From NCBI GenBank assembly GCA_963838155.1, contig CAWIQE010000038.1, positions 124,001 to 188,000 on the forward strand: 64,000 nt of DNA, given 5' to 3'. Source of the stretch: Pararhizobium_B sp963838155 (GTDB taxonomy: Bacteria > Pseudomonadota > Alphaproteobacteria > Rhizobiales > Rhizobiaceae). The position numbers were made by a program, and so were the translations under genes. Below are positions 34,300 to 42,183 of this stretch, piece after piece; position 1 is the first letter of the stretch; each line of letters starts with the position of its first letter. The notes under the pieces were generated by a model. It made no database searches and was not told where the DNA came from. It saw only the letters and a list, made by a program, of their open reading frames with translations.

Positions 34300-34482
34300 C
34301 CGCCCGGCCCCCTCTCGGCTGGGTGACGAAAACTTTGCGGAATCACCGAAGTGACCTAAAAAAGCTCAAATATTGGACAAGTCTACCCTGCATTTCTGCT
34401 GTCCCGTCGCAGGGATGGTCCAAGAGTACTTCAAGCCCGGAAATATGTACAGACTAACCGAAATGGTAAGGGAGGGTGAAAG
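34300..34482. promoter_or_regulatory. Divergent region with nested inverted repeats
   Basis: Between the efflux operon and the Cys-rich protein gene lies an AT-richer stretch. Two nested inverted repeats occur: TTGGAC at 34373-34378 with GTCCAA at 34418-34423, and CCCTGC at 34386-34391 with GCAGGG at 34409-34414. They could be a regulator site or an RNA structure. No promoter could be assigned with confidence. Confidence 0.4.
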
Positions 34483-34698
34483 ATGTTTCTCAGGTTCGTC
34501 GTTCTAGGATTGCTCGCAATGTCCGCCGGCAGCGCCATGGCCCAGACGGAGGCCGAGCGGAAGGCCTGCCAGGCCGACTACGAGACATACTGCAAGGGCA
34601 CCCTGCCCGGCGGAGGCCGCATCATCGCTTGCCTGAAGAAGGAGCAGGCGAAGCTGTCGGAAAGCTGCCGCAAGGTCGTCGATACCTATCCCGACTGA
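34483..34698 (+). CDS. Small secreted cysteine-rich repeat protein
   Basis: A 71-residue protein with a Sec signal peptide (MFLRFVVLGLLAMSAGSAMAQ, cleavage after AMA) and a 50-residue mature part with four cysteines spaced as C..DYETYC...GGGRIIACL...LSESC. This fits the short cysteine-rich (FGFR/Golgi-type) repeat found in many small proteobacterial periplasmic proteins; two disulfides are likely. Function is unknown. GGGAGGGTG lies just before the ATG. Confidence 0.82.
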   Translation: MFLRFVVLGLLAMSAGSAMAQTEAERKACQADYETYCKGTLPGGGRIIACLKKEQAKLSESCRKVVDTYPD

Positions 34699-34766
34699 CC
34701 GCTGCGCCCCGCTGCGCCCCCGCGCGAGGAGGCCGGGGTGGGGGCGAGCCGGCCTCGCGGACGGCA

Positions 34767-35576
34767 TCAGCCGCCGGCGTTCGCCCCGGACGGGCTTTCC
34801 GTCGCCGGTGCGGCGCCGGTCATGGCGGAAATCTCGGCGCTCCCCCGCCGCAGCATCTCGACGACCTCCTCCGGCGGCACCGCGCGATGCGTGTCGAGGC
34901 GCCGGACATAGGGCGACGTGAGGACCGCAAGCACGCTGCCGTTCGCCCCGAAGATCGGCACGGAAAGGTTCATGACGCCGACGGTCTGCCGGCTGTCCAT
35001 CATCTGGTATCCCCTCTCGCGCACGCGGCGGAGCTGCTCGTCGAGATCGTCCGGTGCGACCTCGCCGTCCAGCGCCTCGTGTTCGGCGAGCATCATCTGC
35101 CGCTCGTCCTCCGCGGCGAAGGCGAGCATCACGTGCCCCGACCCCGTGTTGACCAGCCCGATGCGCGAGCCGACCCGGATGGCGACCCCCCAGTAGCCGG
35201 GCGCGTCCGCCTGGGCGACGACCACCACCGTGCCGCGATCGATGACGGCGACGTGGCAGGACTGCGCGCTCTCGCGCGCGATCTTCCGCATCACCGGCGT
35301 CGTCCGGCTGACCAGCCGCCGGATCGACGGCCGCTGGTGCACGAGCGCGAAGAGCTTGAGCGTGAGTTCGTAGCGGTCGCCGCCGGTGCGGGCCACGTAG
35401 TTGCGGCGCACGAGCCGGTCGAGCATCCGGTAGATCTCATTGGTCGTCCGGTTGAGCGCCTTCGAGATCTCGGCCTGCGACAACCCCTCGTCGACGCCGG
35501 CGAGAAGTTCGATTATGTCGAGCCCCTTGTCCAGCGCCGGCGCGCGGTACCGATCCCTCTCCGGCTTGTTCGTCAT
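34767..35576 (-). CDS. IclR-family transcriptional regulator
   Basis: A 269-residue regulator. The N-terminal winged helix is LSQAEISKALNRTTNEIYRMLDRLVRRNYV and the C-terminal GAF-like effector domain follows (SCHVAVIDRGTVVVVAQADAPGYW, then LNTGSGHVMLAF-like LVNTGSGHVMLAF). GAGGG six bases before the ATG at 35576 favours this start over two upstream ones. It stands alone; the nearest catabolic operon is the TRAP/MatB unit on the same strand, so control of that unit is possible but not shown. Confidence 0.92.
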   Translation of the reverse strand: MTNKPERDRYRAPALDKGLDIIELLAGVDEGLSQAEISKALNRTTNEIYRMLDRLVRRNYVARTGGDRYELTLKLFALVHQRPSIRRLVSRTTPVMRKIARESAQSCHVAVIDRGTVVVVAQADAPGYWGVAIRVGSRIGLVNTGSGHVMLAFAAEDERQMMLAEHEALDGEVAPDDLDEQLRRVRERGYQMMDSRQTVGVMNLSVPIFGANGSVLAVLTSPYVRRLDTHRAVPPEEVVEMLRRGSAEISAMTGAAPATESPSGANAGG

Positions 35577-35724
35577 TCTCATCCCTCGCGCCCCAACCGG
35601 AGGCCGCACTCCAGACCCGGGCCGGGTTTAGAGCCCCGCCCTGCGTTCGGCAACGATTTTACATGGGAGAGAAGTCTTCACCAGAAAAACCTCGCAGCGC
35701 CCTGATGGGCGCTGCGAGGTGCGG

Positions 35725-35834
35725 GCCTAGAGCCTGTCCGCGTTTCACGGAATCGCGAACAGGCTCTACCTCATTGTCTTTGCGCGCTTCCGGACGGAAA
35801 ACCGGCTTTCACTTTTCCTGGAAGCGCTCTAGCG
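35725..35834. repeat. Intergenic mosaic element, copy 2 (inverted relative to copy 1)
   Basis: Reverse-complemented, this stretch aligns end to end with 21070-21180: the same GCGCTTCC...GGAAGCGC module next to the His-rich gene and the same CTGTCCGCG hairpin (35728-35768, 15-bp stem with one mismatch). It lies between the IclR gene and the end of the His-rich protein gene. Confidence 0.75.
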
Positions 35835-36107
35835 GCAGTTCCGGTTCACATGGACGATCCGCTCGCCGTGGCGATAGGTCACGTAACGGTGAATGTAGCA
35901 GTCGCGGCGATGGTGCCGGTAGCGGCCATGATGCCAGTAGCGGTGCCATCTGCGGTCCCAATGGTGGTGGCGATGGTGCCGGTGGTGGCGGTGGTGGTGA
36001 TAGCCGCCCTGGACCAGTTCGAACGTGACGCCCGCCGCTTGCGCGGCCGGTCCTGCGGCGAAGGTGGTGCCGAGCGCGACGGCACAGGCAATAGCGAGTT
36101 TCCGCAC
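35829..36107 (-). CDS. Small secreted histidine-rich protein
   Basis: A 92-residue protein starting with GTG, preceded by GAGGAGGT, so it is almost certainly expressed. A Sec signal peptide (MRKLAIACAVALGTTFAAGPAAQAA) is followed by a tract of His, Arg, Tyr and Trp with about a quarter His (for example HHHRHHRHHRHHHWDRRW). Such proteins may bind divalent metals in the periplasm, but that is inference. The C-terminal half is less biased and ends with two cysteines that could pair. A mosaic repeat element touches its stop codon. Confidence 0.78.
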   Translation of the reverse strand: MRKLAIACAVALGTTFAAGPAAQAAGVTFELVQGGYHHHRHHRHHRHHHWDRRWHRYWHHGRYRHHRRDCYIHRYVTYRHGERIVHVNRNCR

Positions 36108-36243
36108 TTTGACCTCCTCGTGTTGACGGGAGGATAACCGCTCGGCATCGCCGACGTTCCGGGCGCCCGTTTCACTCCCTGTGAACGGGAGTTAAGAACG
36201 CGCGACGGACCAACCGGGACCCTTGGCCGGGCTCTTGGTCGGC

Positions 36244-37767
36244 CTAGCCCTTCCCGGGCGCGAAGAGGTCGCCATAGGCGTCCCGCAGCATGGCCTTCTG
36301 CACCTTGCCCATGGTGTTGCGCGGAAGTTCGTCGATGGCGAAGACCCGCTTCGGCTGCTTGAAGCGCGCGACCTTGCCGCGGATCGCCTCGAGGATGGCG
36401 GTCTCGTCGAAGGCAGCGCCCGCGGCCGGCACGACGACCGCGACGACCGCTTCGCCGAAATCGGGATGCGGCACCCCGATCACGGCCAATTCCGCCACGC
36501 CGTCGAGCTCGTCGAGGATGAGTTCGATCTCCTTCGGATAGACGTTGTACCCGCCGGAGATGACGAGATCCTTGGCCCGGCCGACGATGTGGATATAGCC
36601 GTCCTCGTCCACCCGGCCGAGATCGCCCGTGATGAAGAACCCGTCGGGACGGAACTCCTCGCGGGTCTTTTCCGGCATCTTCCAGTAGCCCTTGAAGACG
36701 TTCGGCCCGCGCACCTCGAGGACGCCGATCTCTCCCTTTGCGACCTCGCGGCCCGTCTCCTGGTCGACCACGCGAACCTCCACGTCCGGCAAGGGAAAGC
36801 CGACCGTGCCGGCCCGCCGCTCGCCGTCATAGGGGTTCGACGTGTTCATGTTGGTCTCCGTCATCCCGTAGCGCTCGAGGATGCGGTGGCCGGTGCGCCG
36901 CTCGAAGGCGACATGCGTCTCGGCGAGCAGCGGCGCGCTGCCCGACGTGAAGAGCCGCATGTGCGCGACCAGGTCCTTGTCGAAGCGCTTCTCGTCGAGG
37001 AGCCGCGTGTAGAAGGTCGGCACGCCCATCATCGACGTCGCCTTCGGCAGCCACTTGACGACCTCGTCGGCCTGGAACGCCGGCAGGAAGATCATCGACC
37101 CGCCGGAAAGCAGCGAAACGTTGCATGCCACGAAAAGTCCGTGGGAATGGAAGATCGGCAGCGCGTGCAGCAGGATGTCGTCGCTCGTGAAACGCCAGGC
37201 CTCGACCAGCGACCGGGCGTTGGAAAGCAAATTGCCATGGGTCAGCATGGCGCCCTTGGAGCGGCCGGTCGTTCCGGACGTGTAGAGGAAGGCGGCGAGG
37301 TCGTCCTCGCCGCGCGCGACGGTCTCGAACCGGTCGGGCAGTCCGGCCGCGGTCTCGGTGAGCGTACCGCCGCCATCGCCGTCGAGCGTCATGAGCCGGG
37401 CGCCCGCTTGCTCGGCGATGCCGGCGAGATCGTCCCGTGCGGCCGCGTCGCACACCAGGATGCGCGGCGACGCGTTGTCGACGAAGTAGGCGACCTCGCT
37501 CGCGGTATAGGCCGTATTGAGCGGCAGGAACACCACGCCCGCCTGCACGCAGGCCGCATAGAGCGCGAGCGCCTGCGGGCTCTTGCGCACCTGCACGGCG
37601 ACCCGGTCGCCGGGCTCCACGCCGCTCTCCGCGAGGAGGTTCGCGAGCCGCGCCGCCGTCTTCAGGAAGGCCTCGTAGGTGATCGCCCCGCCGTCGGGCA
37701 GGTTGAGAAACGGTTTGGCACTGCCCTCGTGCGGGGCGAAAAGGGCGTCGAACAGCGCATTGGACAT
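36244..37767 (-). CDS. matB: Malonyl-CoA synthetase (acyl-adenylate-forming)
   Basis: A 507-residue ANL-superfamily ligase, the length of MatB. ATP loop YTSGTTGRSKGAMLTHGN, adenylate motif YGMTE, hinge GDLGRVDEDGYIHIVGRAKD, and the C-terminal catalytic lysine in NTMGKVQKAML are all present. MatB makes malonyl-CoA (and often methylmalonyl-CoA) from the free diacid, CoA and ATP. It is the last gene of the operon led by the aminotransferase and TRAP transporter. The substrate could be malonate or a substituted malonate; the operon's CoA-transferase and crotonase suggest it feeds or drains the same CoA pool. Confidence 0.88.
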   Translation of the reverse strand: MSNALFDALFAPHEGSAKPFLNLPDGGAITYEAFLKTAARLANLLAESGVEPGDRVAVQVRKSPQALALYAACVQAGVVFLPLNTAYTASEVAYFVDNASPRILVCDAAARDDLAGIAEQAGARLMTLDGDGGGTLTETAAGLPDRFETVARGEDDLAAFLYTSGTTGRSKGAMLTHGNLLSNARSLVEAWRFTSDDILLHALPIFHSHGLFVACNVSLLSGGSMIFLPAFQADEVVKWLPKATSMMGVPTFYTRLLDEKRFDKDLVAHMRLFTSGSAPLLAETHVAFERRTGHRILERYGMTETNMNTSNPYDGERRAGTVGFPLPDVEVRVVDQETGREVAKGEIGVLEVRGPNVFKGYWKMPEKTREEFRPDGFFITGDLGRVDEDGYIHIVGRAKDLVISGGYNVYPKEIELILDELDGVAELAVIGVPHPDFGEAVVAVVVPAAGAAFDETAILEAIRGKVARFKQPKRVFAIDELPRNTMGKVQKAMLRDAYGDLFAPGKG

Positions 37768-37802
37768 GGAAATGGCTCCGTCTCTTCGTTTCCCCGTCCG
37801 GC

Positions 37803-38231
37803 TCAGCCCGGATCGGCCGACAGGCCCGCGGCCTCGATCCCGGCGATCGCGCAGGCTTCGTCGTTGTCCGAACTGTCGCCGGTGATGCCGACCGCACCGA
37901 CGATCCGGCCCTCACCGTCCCGCACCAGCACGCCTCCGGGTACGGGCACCAGCACCCCGTCGGCAAGCGCGTTCATCGCCTGGACGAAATAGGGTTGCTC
38001 CCGCGCCCGGTTGAAGATCGCCCGCGATCCCATGCCGAGGGCGATCGCGCCGTTGGCCTTCCCCTTCGCGATGTCGGGACGCATGCGGCTCGCCCCGTCC
38101 GAGCGTTCGAGCGCGACGAGCGCGCCGCCCGCGTCGAGCACCGCCACCGTCAGCGGCTTCATCCCAGCTTCCCTGCCGTGCTTCATCGCGGCCGCGACGA
38201 TGGTGCGGGCCTGTTCGAGCTTGAGCGTCAT
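37803..38231 (-). CDS. GlcG/HbpS-family heme-degrading-domain protein
   Basis: A 142-residue protein of the GlcG/HbpS family: LEQARTIVAAAMKHGREAGMKPLTVAVLDAGG at the start, then IAKGKANGAIALGMGSRAIF and the glycine-rich VPGGVLVRDGEGRIVGAVGITG. The family is found near glycolate oxidase genes and other hydroxyacid operons, and its role is unclear (heme binding in HbpS). Its start overlaps the CaiB-type gene by ATGA. No signal peptide is seen, so it is likely cytoplasmic. Confidence 0.9.
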   Translation of the reverse strand: MTLKLEQARTIVAAAMKHGREAGMKPLTVAVLDAGGALVALERSDGASRMRPDIAKGKANGAIALGMGSRAIFNRAREQPYFVQAMNALADGVLVPVPGGVLVRDGEGRIVGAVGITGDSSDNDEACAIAGIEAAGLSADPG

Positions 38232-39478
38232 CGGTCGTCTCCCGTTTCGTCCGCGGCGATCACGGCCTTCGCCGCGATCAGCCTGTCGATTTCGTCCGTC
38301 GCGTAGCCGTGCTCGGCGAGGATCTCGCGGCTGTGCTCCCCGAGCCTCGGCGCGCCGGCCGCGACCCCGCCCGGCGTTTCGGAGAACTTGATCGGCAGCC
38401 CGATCGTCTTGACCGGCCCGACCGTCGAATGCTCCGTCTCCACCACCATCTCGCGGGCGAGCGCCTGCGGATCGGCATGCATCTCCGCGATGTCGAGCAC
38501 CGGCCCGGCCGGAACGCCCGCCTCTTCCAGCCGCGCCATCCACTCGTCGGTGGTCGCGTGCCGGAATTTCTCGTTCAGCACTTCGGTCAGCGCGCCCAGA
38601 TTGTTCATGCGGTCGCGATTACTAGCAAAACGCGGGTCTTCGGCCAACTCCATCGCGTCGAGCATCGCAAGCATCCGCTCCCAGTTCTTCTGGTTCGCCG
38701 CCCCGACGTTCAGCCAACCGTCGGAGGTCTCGAAGGCCTGGTAGGGCGCGTTGAGCGGATGCGCCGAACCCATCGGCCCGGGCGGCGTGCCGGTGGCGAA
38801 GGTGATCGCCGACTGCCAGTAGGTCTGAACGATCGCGGCCTCGAAGAGCGACGTGTCGACCTTCTGCCCCTCCCCCGTCTGCAGCCGGCGGGCATAGGCG
38901 GCCGAGACGCCGAGCGCGCCGAGGATGCCGGCGGTGATGTCCGAGACGGGTGCGCCCGACTTCACCGGCGGCCGGCCCGGCCCCTCGCCGGTGATCGACA
39001 TCAGGCCGCTCATTCCCTGCGCGATCAGGTCGAAGCCGCCGCGCTGCGCATAGGGACCGGTCCGGCCGAAGCCGGAGATCTCGCAATAGATGAGTCCCGG
39101 ATTGACCGCACGCAGGGCCTCGTAGCCGATGCCGAGCTTCTCCATCGTGCCCATGCGGTAGTTCTCGATGACGACGTCGGCGTCCTTGAGGAGCCGCTTC
39201 AGCGCCGCCACGCCCTCCGGCTGCTTGAGGTCGAGCGCGATGCCCCGCTTGTTGCGGTTCATCATCAGGTAGGCGGCCGATTCGCCGCCGATGTCGGGAG
39301 GAAGGAACCGCCGCGTGTCGTCGCCGCTCGGCTTCTCCACCTTGATGACGTCGGCGCCCATGTCGGCGAGCATCAGCCCGCACACGGGCCCCGCCATGAT
39401 GTGCGCGAGCTCCACGACCTTCATCCCCGCGAGCGGGCCGCGCCCCTTCGCCCCCGGATCGGTCTTGCGTTCGGCCAT
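38228..39478 (-). CDS. CaiB/BaiF family (class III) CoA-transferase
   Basis: A 416-residue class III CoA-transferase. The CoA-binding N-terminus reads VVELAHIMAGPVCGLMLADMGADVIKVE; the catalytic aspartate is in the segment GAPVSDITAGILGALG near residue 170; GFGRTGPYAQRGGFDLIAQ is also typical. Enzymes of this class move CoA between carboxylates such as oxalate/formate, succinate and various diacids. GAAAGGGC precedes the ATG at 39478; an ATG six codons upstream lacks such a site. It is next to the crotonase gene and shares the TRAP/MatB operon. Confidence 0.93.
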   Translation of the reverse strand: MAERKTDPGAKGRGPLAGMKVVELAHIMAGPVCGLMLADMGADVIKVEKPSGDDTRRFLPPDIGGESAAYLMMNRNKRGIALDLKQPEGVAALKRLLKDADVVIENYRMGTMEKLGIGYEALRAVNPGLIYCEISGFGRTGPYAQRGGFDLIAQGMSGLMSITGEGPGRPPVKSGAPVSDITAGILGALGVSAAYARRLQTGEGQKVDTSLFEAAIVQTYWQSAITFATGTPPGPMGSAHPLNAPYQAFETSDGWLNVGAANQKNWERMLAMLDAMELAEDPRFASNRDRMNNLGALTEVLNEKFRHATTDEWMARLEEAGVPAGPVLDIAEMHADPQALAREMVVETEHSTVGPVKTIGLPIKFSETPGGVAAGAPRLGEHSREILAEHGYATDEIDRLIAAKAVIAADETGDDR

Positions 39479-39480
39479 CG

Positions 39481-40263
39481 TCAGCGCCCTTTCCATTGCG
39501 GTTTGCGCTTGTTCAGGAAAGCCTCCATGCCCTCCTTGAAATCCTCGCTCATATAGGCCTCGACGACGAGATCCCGGTCGTCCGCCCCCGCACCGTCGAC
39601 GCGCAGGCGCCTGAGGCCCTCCTTGGTCGTGCGCATGGTGATCGGCGCGTGCGTGGCCAGGAGGTCGGCGATCTCGGTGGCGCGCTCGATCAGCCGCGCG
39701 TGGTCCGGCACGATCTCGCCGACCAGCCCGACGGCCTTCGCCTCCTCGGCATGCACAAGGCGCGCGAGCAGGATCATCTCCTTGACGCGCCCCGGCCCGA
39801 TCAGGCCGGAAAGCCGCGAGAGGTTGGCGATCGACAGGCAGTTGCCGAGCGTGCGCGCTATCGGGAAGCCGAATTTCAGGCTTTCCGTGGCGATGCGGAT
39901 GTCGCAGGCCGCGGCGATCCCCGCGCCGCCTCCCGTGCAGGCGCCGCAGATGGCCGCTACCGTGGGCACCCCGCAGGTCTCCACCGCGCCGAGCACGAGG
40001 TCCATCCGGTGCTCGTATTCGAGCGCGTCCTCCGGCGTCGAGAAGCCCCGGAACTGGGTCATGTCGGTTCCCGCCGCGAAGGCCTTCTCGCCCGCCCCGG
40101 TGACGACGATCGCCTTGACGTCCGGATCGTCGCCCGCCCCGGAGCAGATCTCGGCCAGGCGGTCGTACATGGCGAAGGTCAGCGCGTTGCGCGCCTGCGG
40201 ACGATTGAGGGTCACCCAGAGCGTCGATCCGCGCCGCTCTTCCAGAATCTCGTTTTCTGACAT
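39481..40263 (-). CDS. Enoyl-CoA hydratase/isomerase family protein (atypical crotonase)
   Basis: A 260-residue crotonase-fold protein. The oxyanion-hole region (AFAAGTDMTQFRG and GACTGGGAGIAAACDIRIA) is normal, but the loop that usually reads LG..PG.GGTQRL with catalytic Glu is here FPIARTLGNCLSIANLSRL, with no Glu at the usual positions. It may therefore be a decarboxylase, lyase or isomerase rather than a hydratase. It ends 2 bp before the CaiB-type gene and follows the TRAP large permease by 4 bp. Confidence 0.9.
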   Translation of the reverse strand: MSENEILEERRGSTLWVTLNRPQARNALTFAMYDRLAEICSGAGDDPDVKAIVVTGAGEKAFAAGTDMTQFRGFSTPEDALEYEHRMDLVLGAVETCGVPTVAAICGACTGGGAGIAAACDIRIATESLKFGFPIARTLGNCLSIANLSRLSGLIGPGRVKEMILLARLVHAEEAKAVGLVGEIVPDHARLIERATEIADLLATHAPITMRTTKEGLRRLRVDGAGADDRDLVVEAYMSEDFKEGMEAFLNKRKPQWKGR

Positions 40264-40267
40264 GGTT

Positions 40268-41548
40268 CTATCCGTAGAAAGCGTGGACGAGGAACATCGG
40301 CACCGCCGGCACGTAGGTGCACAAGAGCAGGATGAAGAGCAGCACCGCCACGAACGGTACGTTCACCTTGGAAACGTCCCAGATGTTCGATTTCGCGATC
40401 GAGCAGGCCGTGATCAGCACCGAGGCGACCGGCGGCGTCTGCTGGCCGATGGCGAGGTTGAGCGTCACGACCAGCCCGAAGTGGATCGGGTCGATGCCCG
40501 CCTGGTGGATCAGCGGAATGACGATCGGAATGACGAGGATGATCGCCGCGGAGGAATGCAGGAAGAATCCGATGATCAGGAAGAAGACGTTGAGGATGAG
40601 CAGGATCAGGTACTTGTTCGTCGTCAGGTGCATGATCCCCGCAGCCAGGTCCTGCGGCACCCGCGACGTGGTGAGGAAGTTGCCCATCAGCACCGAGGCG
40701 GCGACGAGCAGCATCACCACGGCTGTCTGGATGCCGCCCTCCAGGATCGCCTGCTTCAATTGCCGCCAGTCGACCTCCCCGTACCAGATGCCGACGAGGA
40801 TCGCCGCGACCACGGCCAGCCCGCCGCCTTCGGTCGCCGTCACCAGCCCGCCGAAGATCCCGCCGAGGATGATGACGGGCAGCGCGAAGGCCGGCAGCGC
40901 GTCCAGCATGGTCCGCCACAGCTGCGAGGCGCTGAACCTCGCCTCCGTCGGATAGTTGTCGCGACGGGCGAAATAGTAGGCGACGGCGGCGAGCCCGAAG
41001 CCGCCGAGCAGCCCGGGGACGATGCCCGCGACGAAGATCTGCTCCACGCTGGTGCCGGCCGCCACCGCATAGAGGATCATCGGGATCGACGGCGGGATGA
41101 TGATCGCGAGCGACGCCGAGGACGAGGTGACCGCCGCGGCGAAGGGTGCGGGATAGCCCCGCTTCTTCATTTCCGGGATCAGGATCGAGCCGATCGCCGC
41201 CACGTCCGCGACGGCGGAGCCGGAAATTTCCGCGAAGAACAGCGAAACGCCGATCGTCACCATGGAAAGGCCGCCGCGCACGAAGCCGACGAGCGCGGAG
41301 ACGAAGGCGATCAGCCGCCGCGTGATGCCGGTCGCGTTCATGATCGCCCCGGCGAGCACGAACATCGGGATCGCGATCAGCTCGAAGGAGCGCGCGCCCC
41401 CATACATGTCGAGCGCGATGGAGACGACCGACGACATCCCGTCATGGAGAAGGATTGCCAGCACCGCCGAGAGCGCCAGCGCGATCGCGATCGGCACGTT
41501 GATCGAGACCATGACGACGAGCGCGATGAAGATGGTGAGGAGCAGCAT
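40268..41548 (-). CDS. TRAP transporter large permease subunit (DctM type)
   Basis: Inner-membrane protein of 426 residues, about twelve helices, belonging to the ion-coupled DctM family. Recognisable segments are FFAEISGSAVADVAAIGSILIPEMKKRGY and ITVTEGGGLAVVAA-like (VTATEGGGLAVVAA). It carries the substrate across the membrane using a Na+ gradient, with the binding protein DctP. Its ATG shares one base with the DctQ stop (TGATG). Confidence 0.95.
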   Translation of the reverse strand: MLLLTIFIALVVMVSINVPIAIALALSAVLAILLHDGMSSVVSIALDMYGGARSFELIAIPMFVLAGAIMNATGITRRLIAFVSALVGFVRGGLSMVTIGVSLFFAEISGSAVADVAAIGSILIPEMKKRGYPAPFAAAVTSSSASLAIIIPPSIPMILYAVAAGTSVEQIFVAGIVPGLLGGFGLAAVAYYFARRDNYPTEARFSASQLWRTMLDALPAFALPVIILGGIFGGLVTATEGGGLAVVAAILVGIWYGEVDWRQLKQAILEGGIQTAVVMLLVAASVLMGNFLTTSRVPQDLAAGIMHLTTNKYLILLILNVFFLIIGFFLHSSAAIILVIPIVIPLIHQAGIDPIHFGLVVTLNLAIGQQTPPVASVLITACSIAKSNIWDVSKVNVPFVAVLLFILLLCTYVPAVPMFLVHAFYG

Positions 41549-42093
41549 CAGGCGTCCTCCCCCGGCGTCGCCCCGTGGCTGAGCGCCTGGTGTTCGACCG
41601 AATGCCCGTGCATGACGTCGCTCCAGTATTCCGGCAGGCTGAGGAGTTCCGCGATTATGAACAGAAGGGAACCGATCGGGATGACCGATTGCGTCACCGA
41701 GACCGGGACCCAGGTGAGGCTGACGAGCGTCTCCCCCTGGAGGATCTGGAGCACCGCCTGCCCCGACCAGCCGAGCAGGCCGAAGAAGAGGAGCACCAGG
41801 CATTCGGCCACCACCACCGCGACGGCCCGCAGCCGCAGGGGCAGCCGCAGCAGCACGTCGTCGAAGCCGATATGGGACCGCCTGAGCGCGGCGAGCGCCG
41901 CCCCGTAATAGGTGAGCCAGGCGAGCAGCACCGAGGCGATCTCGTCGTACCACGACAGCGAGGCGCCGAGCTTGCGGTAGATCACCGCCACGACGACGAC
42001 GGTCGTGAGCACGACCATCAGGGCGATGACGATCCAGCTCAGGACCTCGCCGAATAGTGTAGCTGCCCGCTTCAAGGCTCCTCCGATCTGCAC
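41548..42093 (-). CDS. TRAP transporter small permease subunit (DctQ type)
   Basis: A 181-residue membrane protein with four predicted helices; the family motif appears in YDEIASVLLAWLTYYGAALAALRRSHIGFD. It associates with the large permease. It follows the binding-protein gene after 90 bp that contain two hairpins. GGAGCC upstream of the ATG (reading leftward) is the only ribosome-site-like sequence. Confidence 0.93.
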   Translation of the reverse strand: MQIGGALKRAATLFGEVLSWIVIALMVVLTTVVVVAVIYRKLGASLSWYDEIASVLLAWLTYYGAALAALRRSHIGFDDVLLRLPLRLRAVAVVVAECLVLLFFGLLGWSGQAVLQILQGETLVSLTWVPVSVTQSVIPIGSLLFIIAELLSLPEYWSDVMHGHSVEHQALSHGATPGEDA

Positions 42094-42119
42094 GGCCGTA
42101 CGTAGGATAGAGTCAGGAT

Positions 42120-42146
42120 GACGGCGGCGCCTCCATCGCCGCCGTC
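42120..42146 (-). terminator. Hairpin 1 between TRAP binding-protein and small-permease genes
   Basis: GACGGCGGCG and CGCCGCCGTC form a perfect 10-bp stem around a 7-base loop. With the next hairpin it separates the highly needed binding protein from the permease genes. Confidence 0.6.
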
Positions 42147-42151
42147 GGGAC

Positions 42152-42180
42152 GGATCCGGCGCCGCGCGGGCGCCGGGTCC
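42152..42180 (-). terminator. Hairpin 2 between TRAP binding-protein and small-permease genes
   Basis: A 12-bp GC-rich stem (GGATCCGGCGCC with GGCGCCGGGTCC, one wobble pair) around five bases, starting a few bases after the binding-protein stop. Confidence 0.6.
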
Positions 42181-42183
42181 CTC

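Noticed and set aside
34352..34368. A second iron box before the efflux operon (TGA...TCA)
   Set aside because: The spacer is 11 bases, not 9, and the gene is not an iron gene.
35930..36010. A short tandem or CRISPR-like repeat
   Set aside because: The GGTGGTGGCGATGG-like periodicity is codon repetition of His/Arg in the His-rich protein, with no spacers or constant repeat length.
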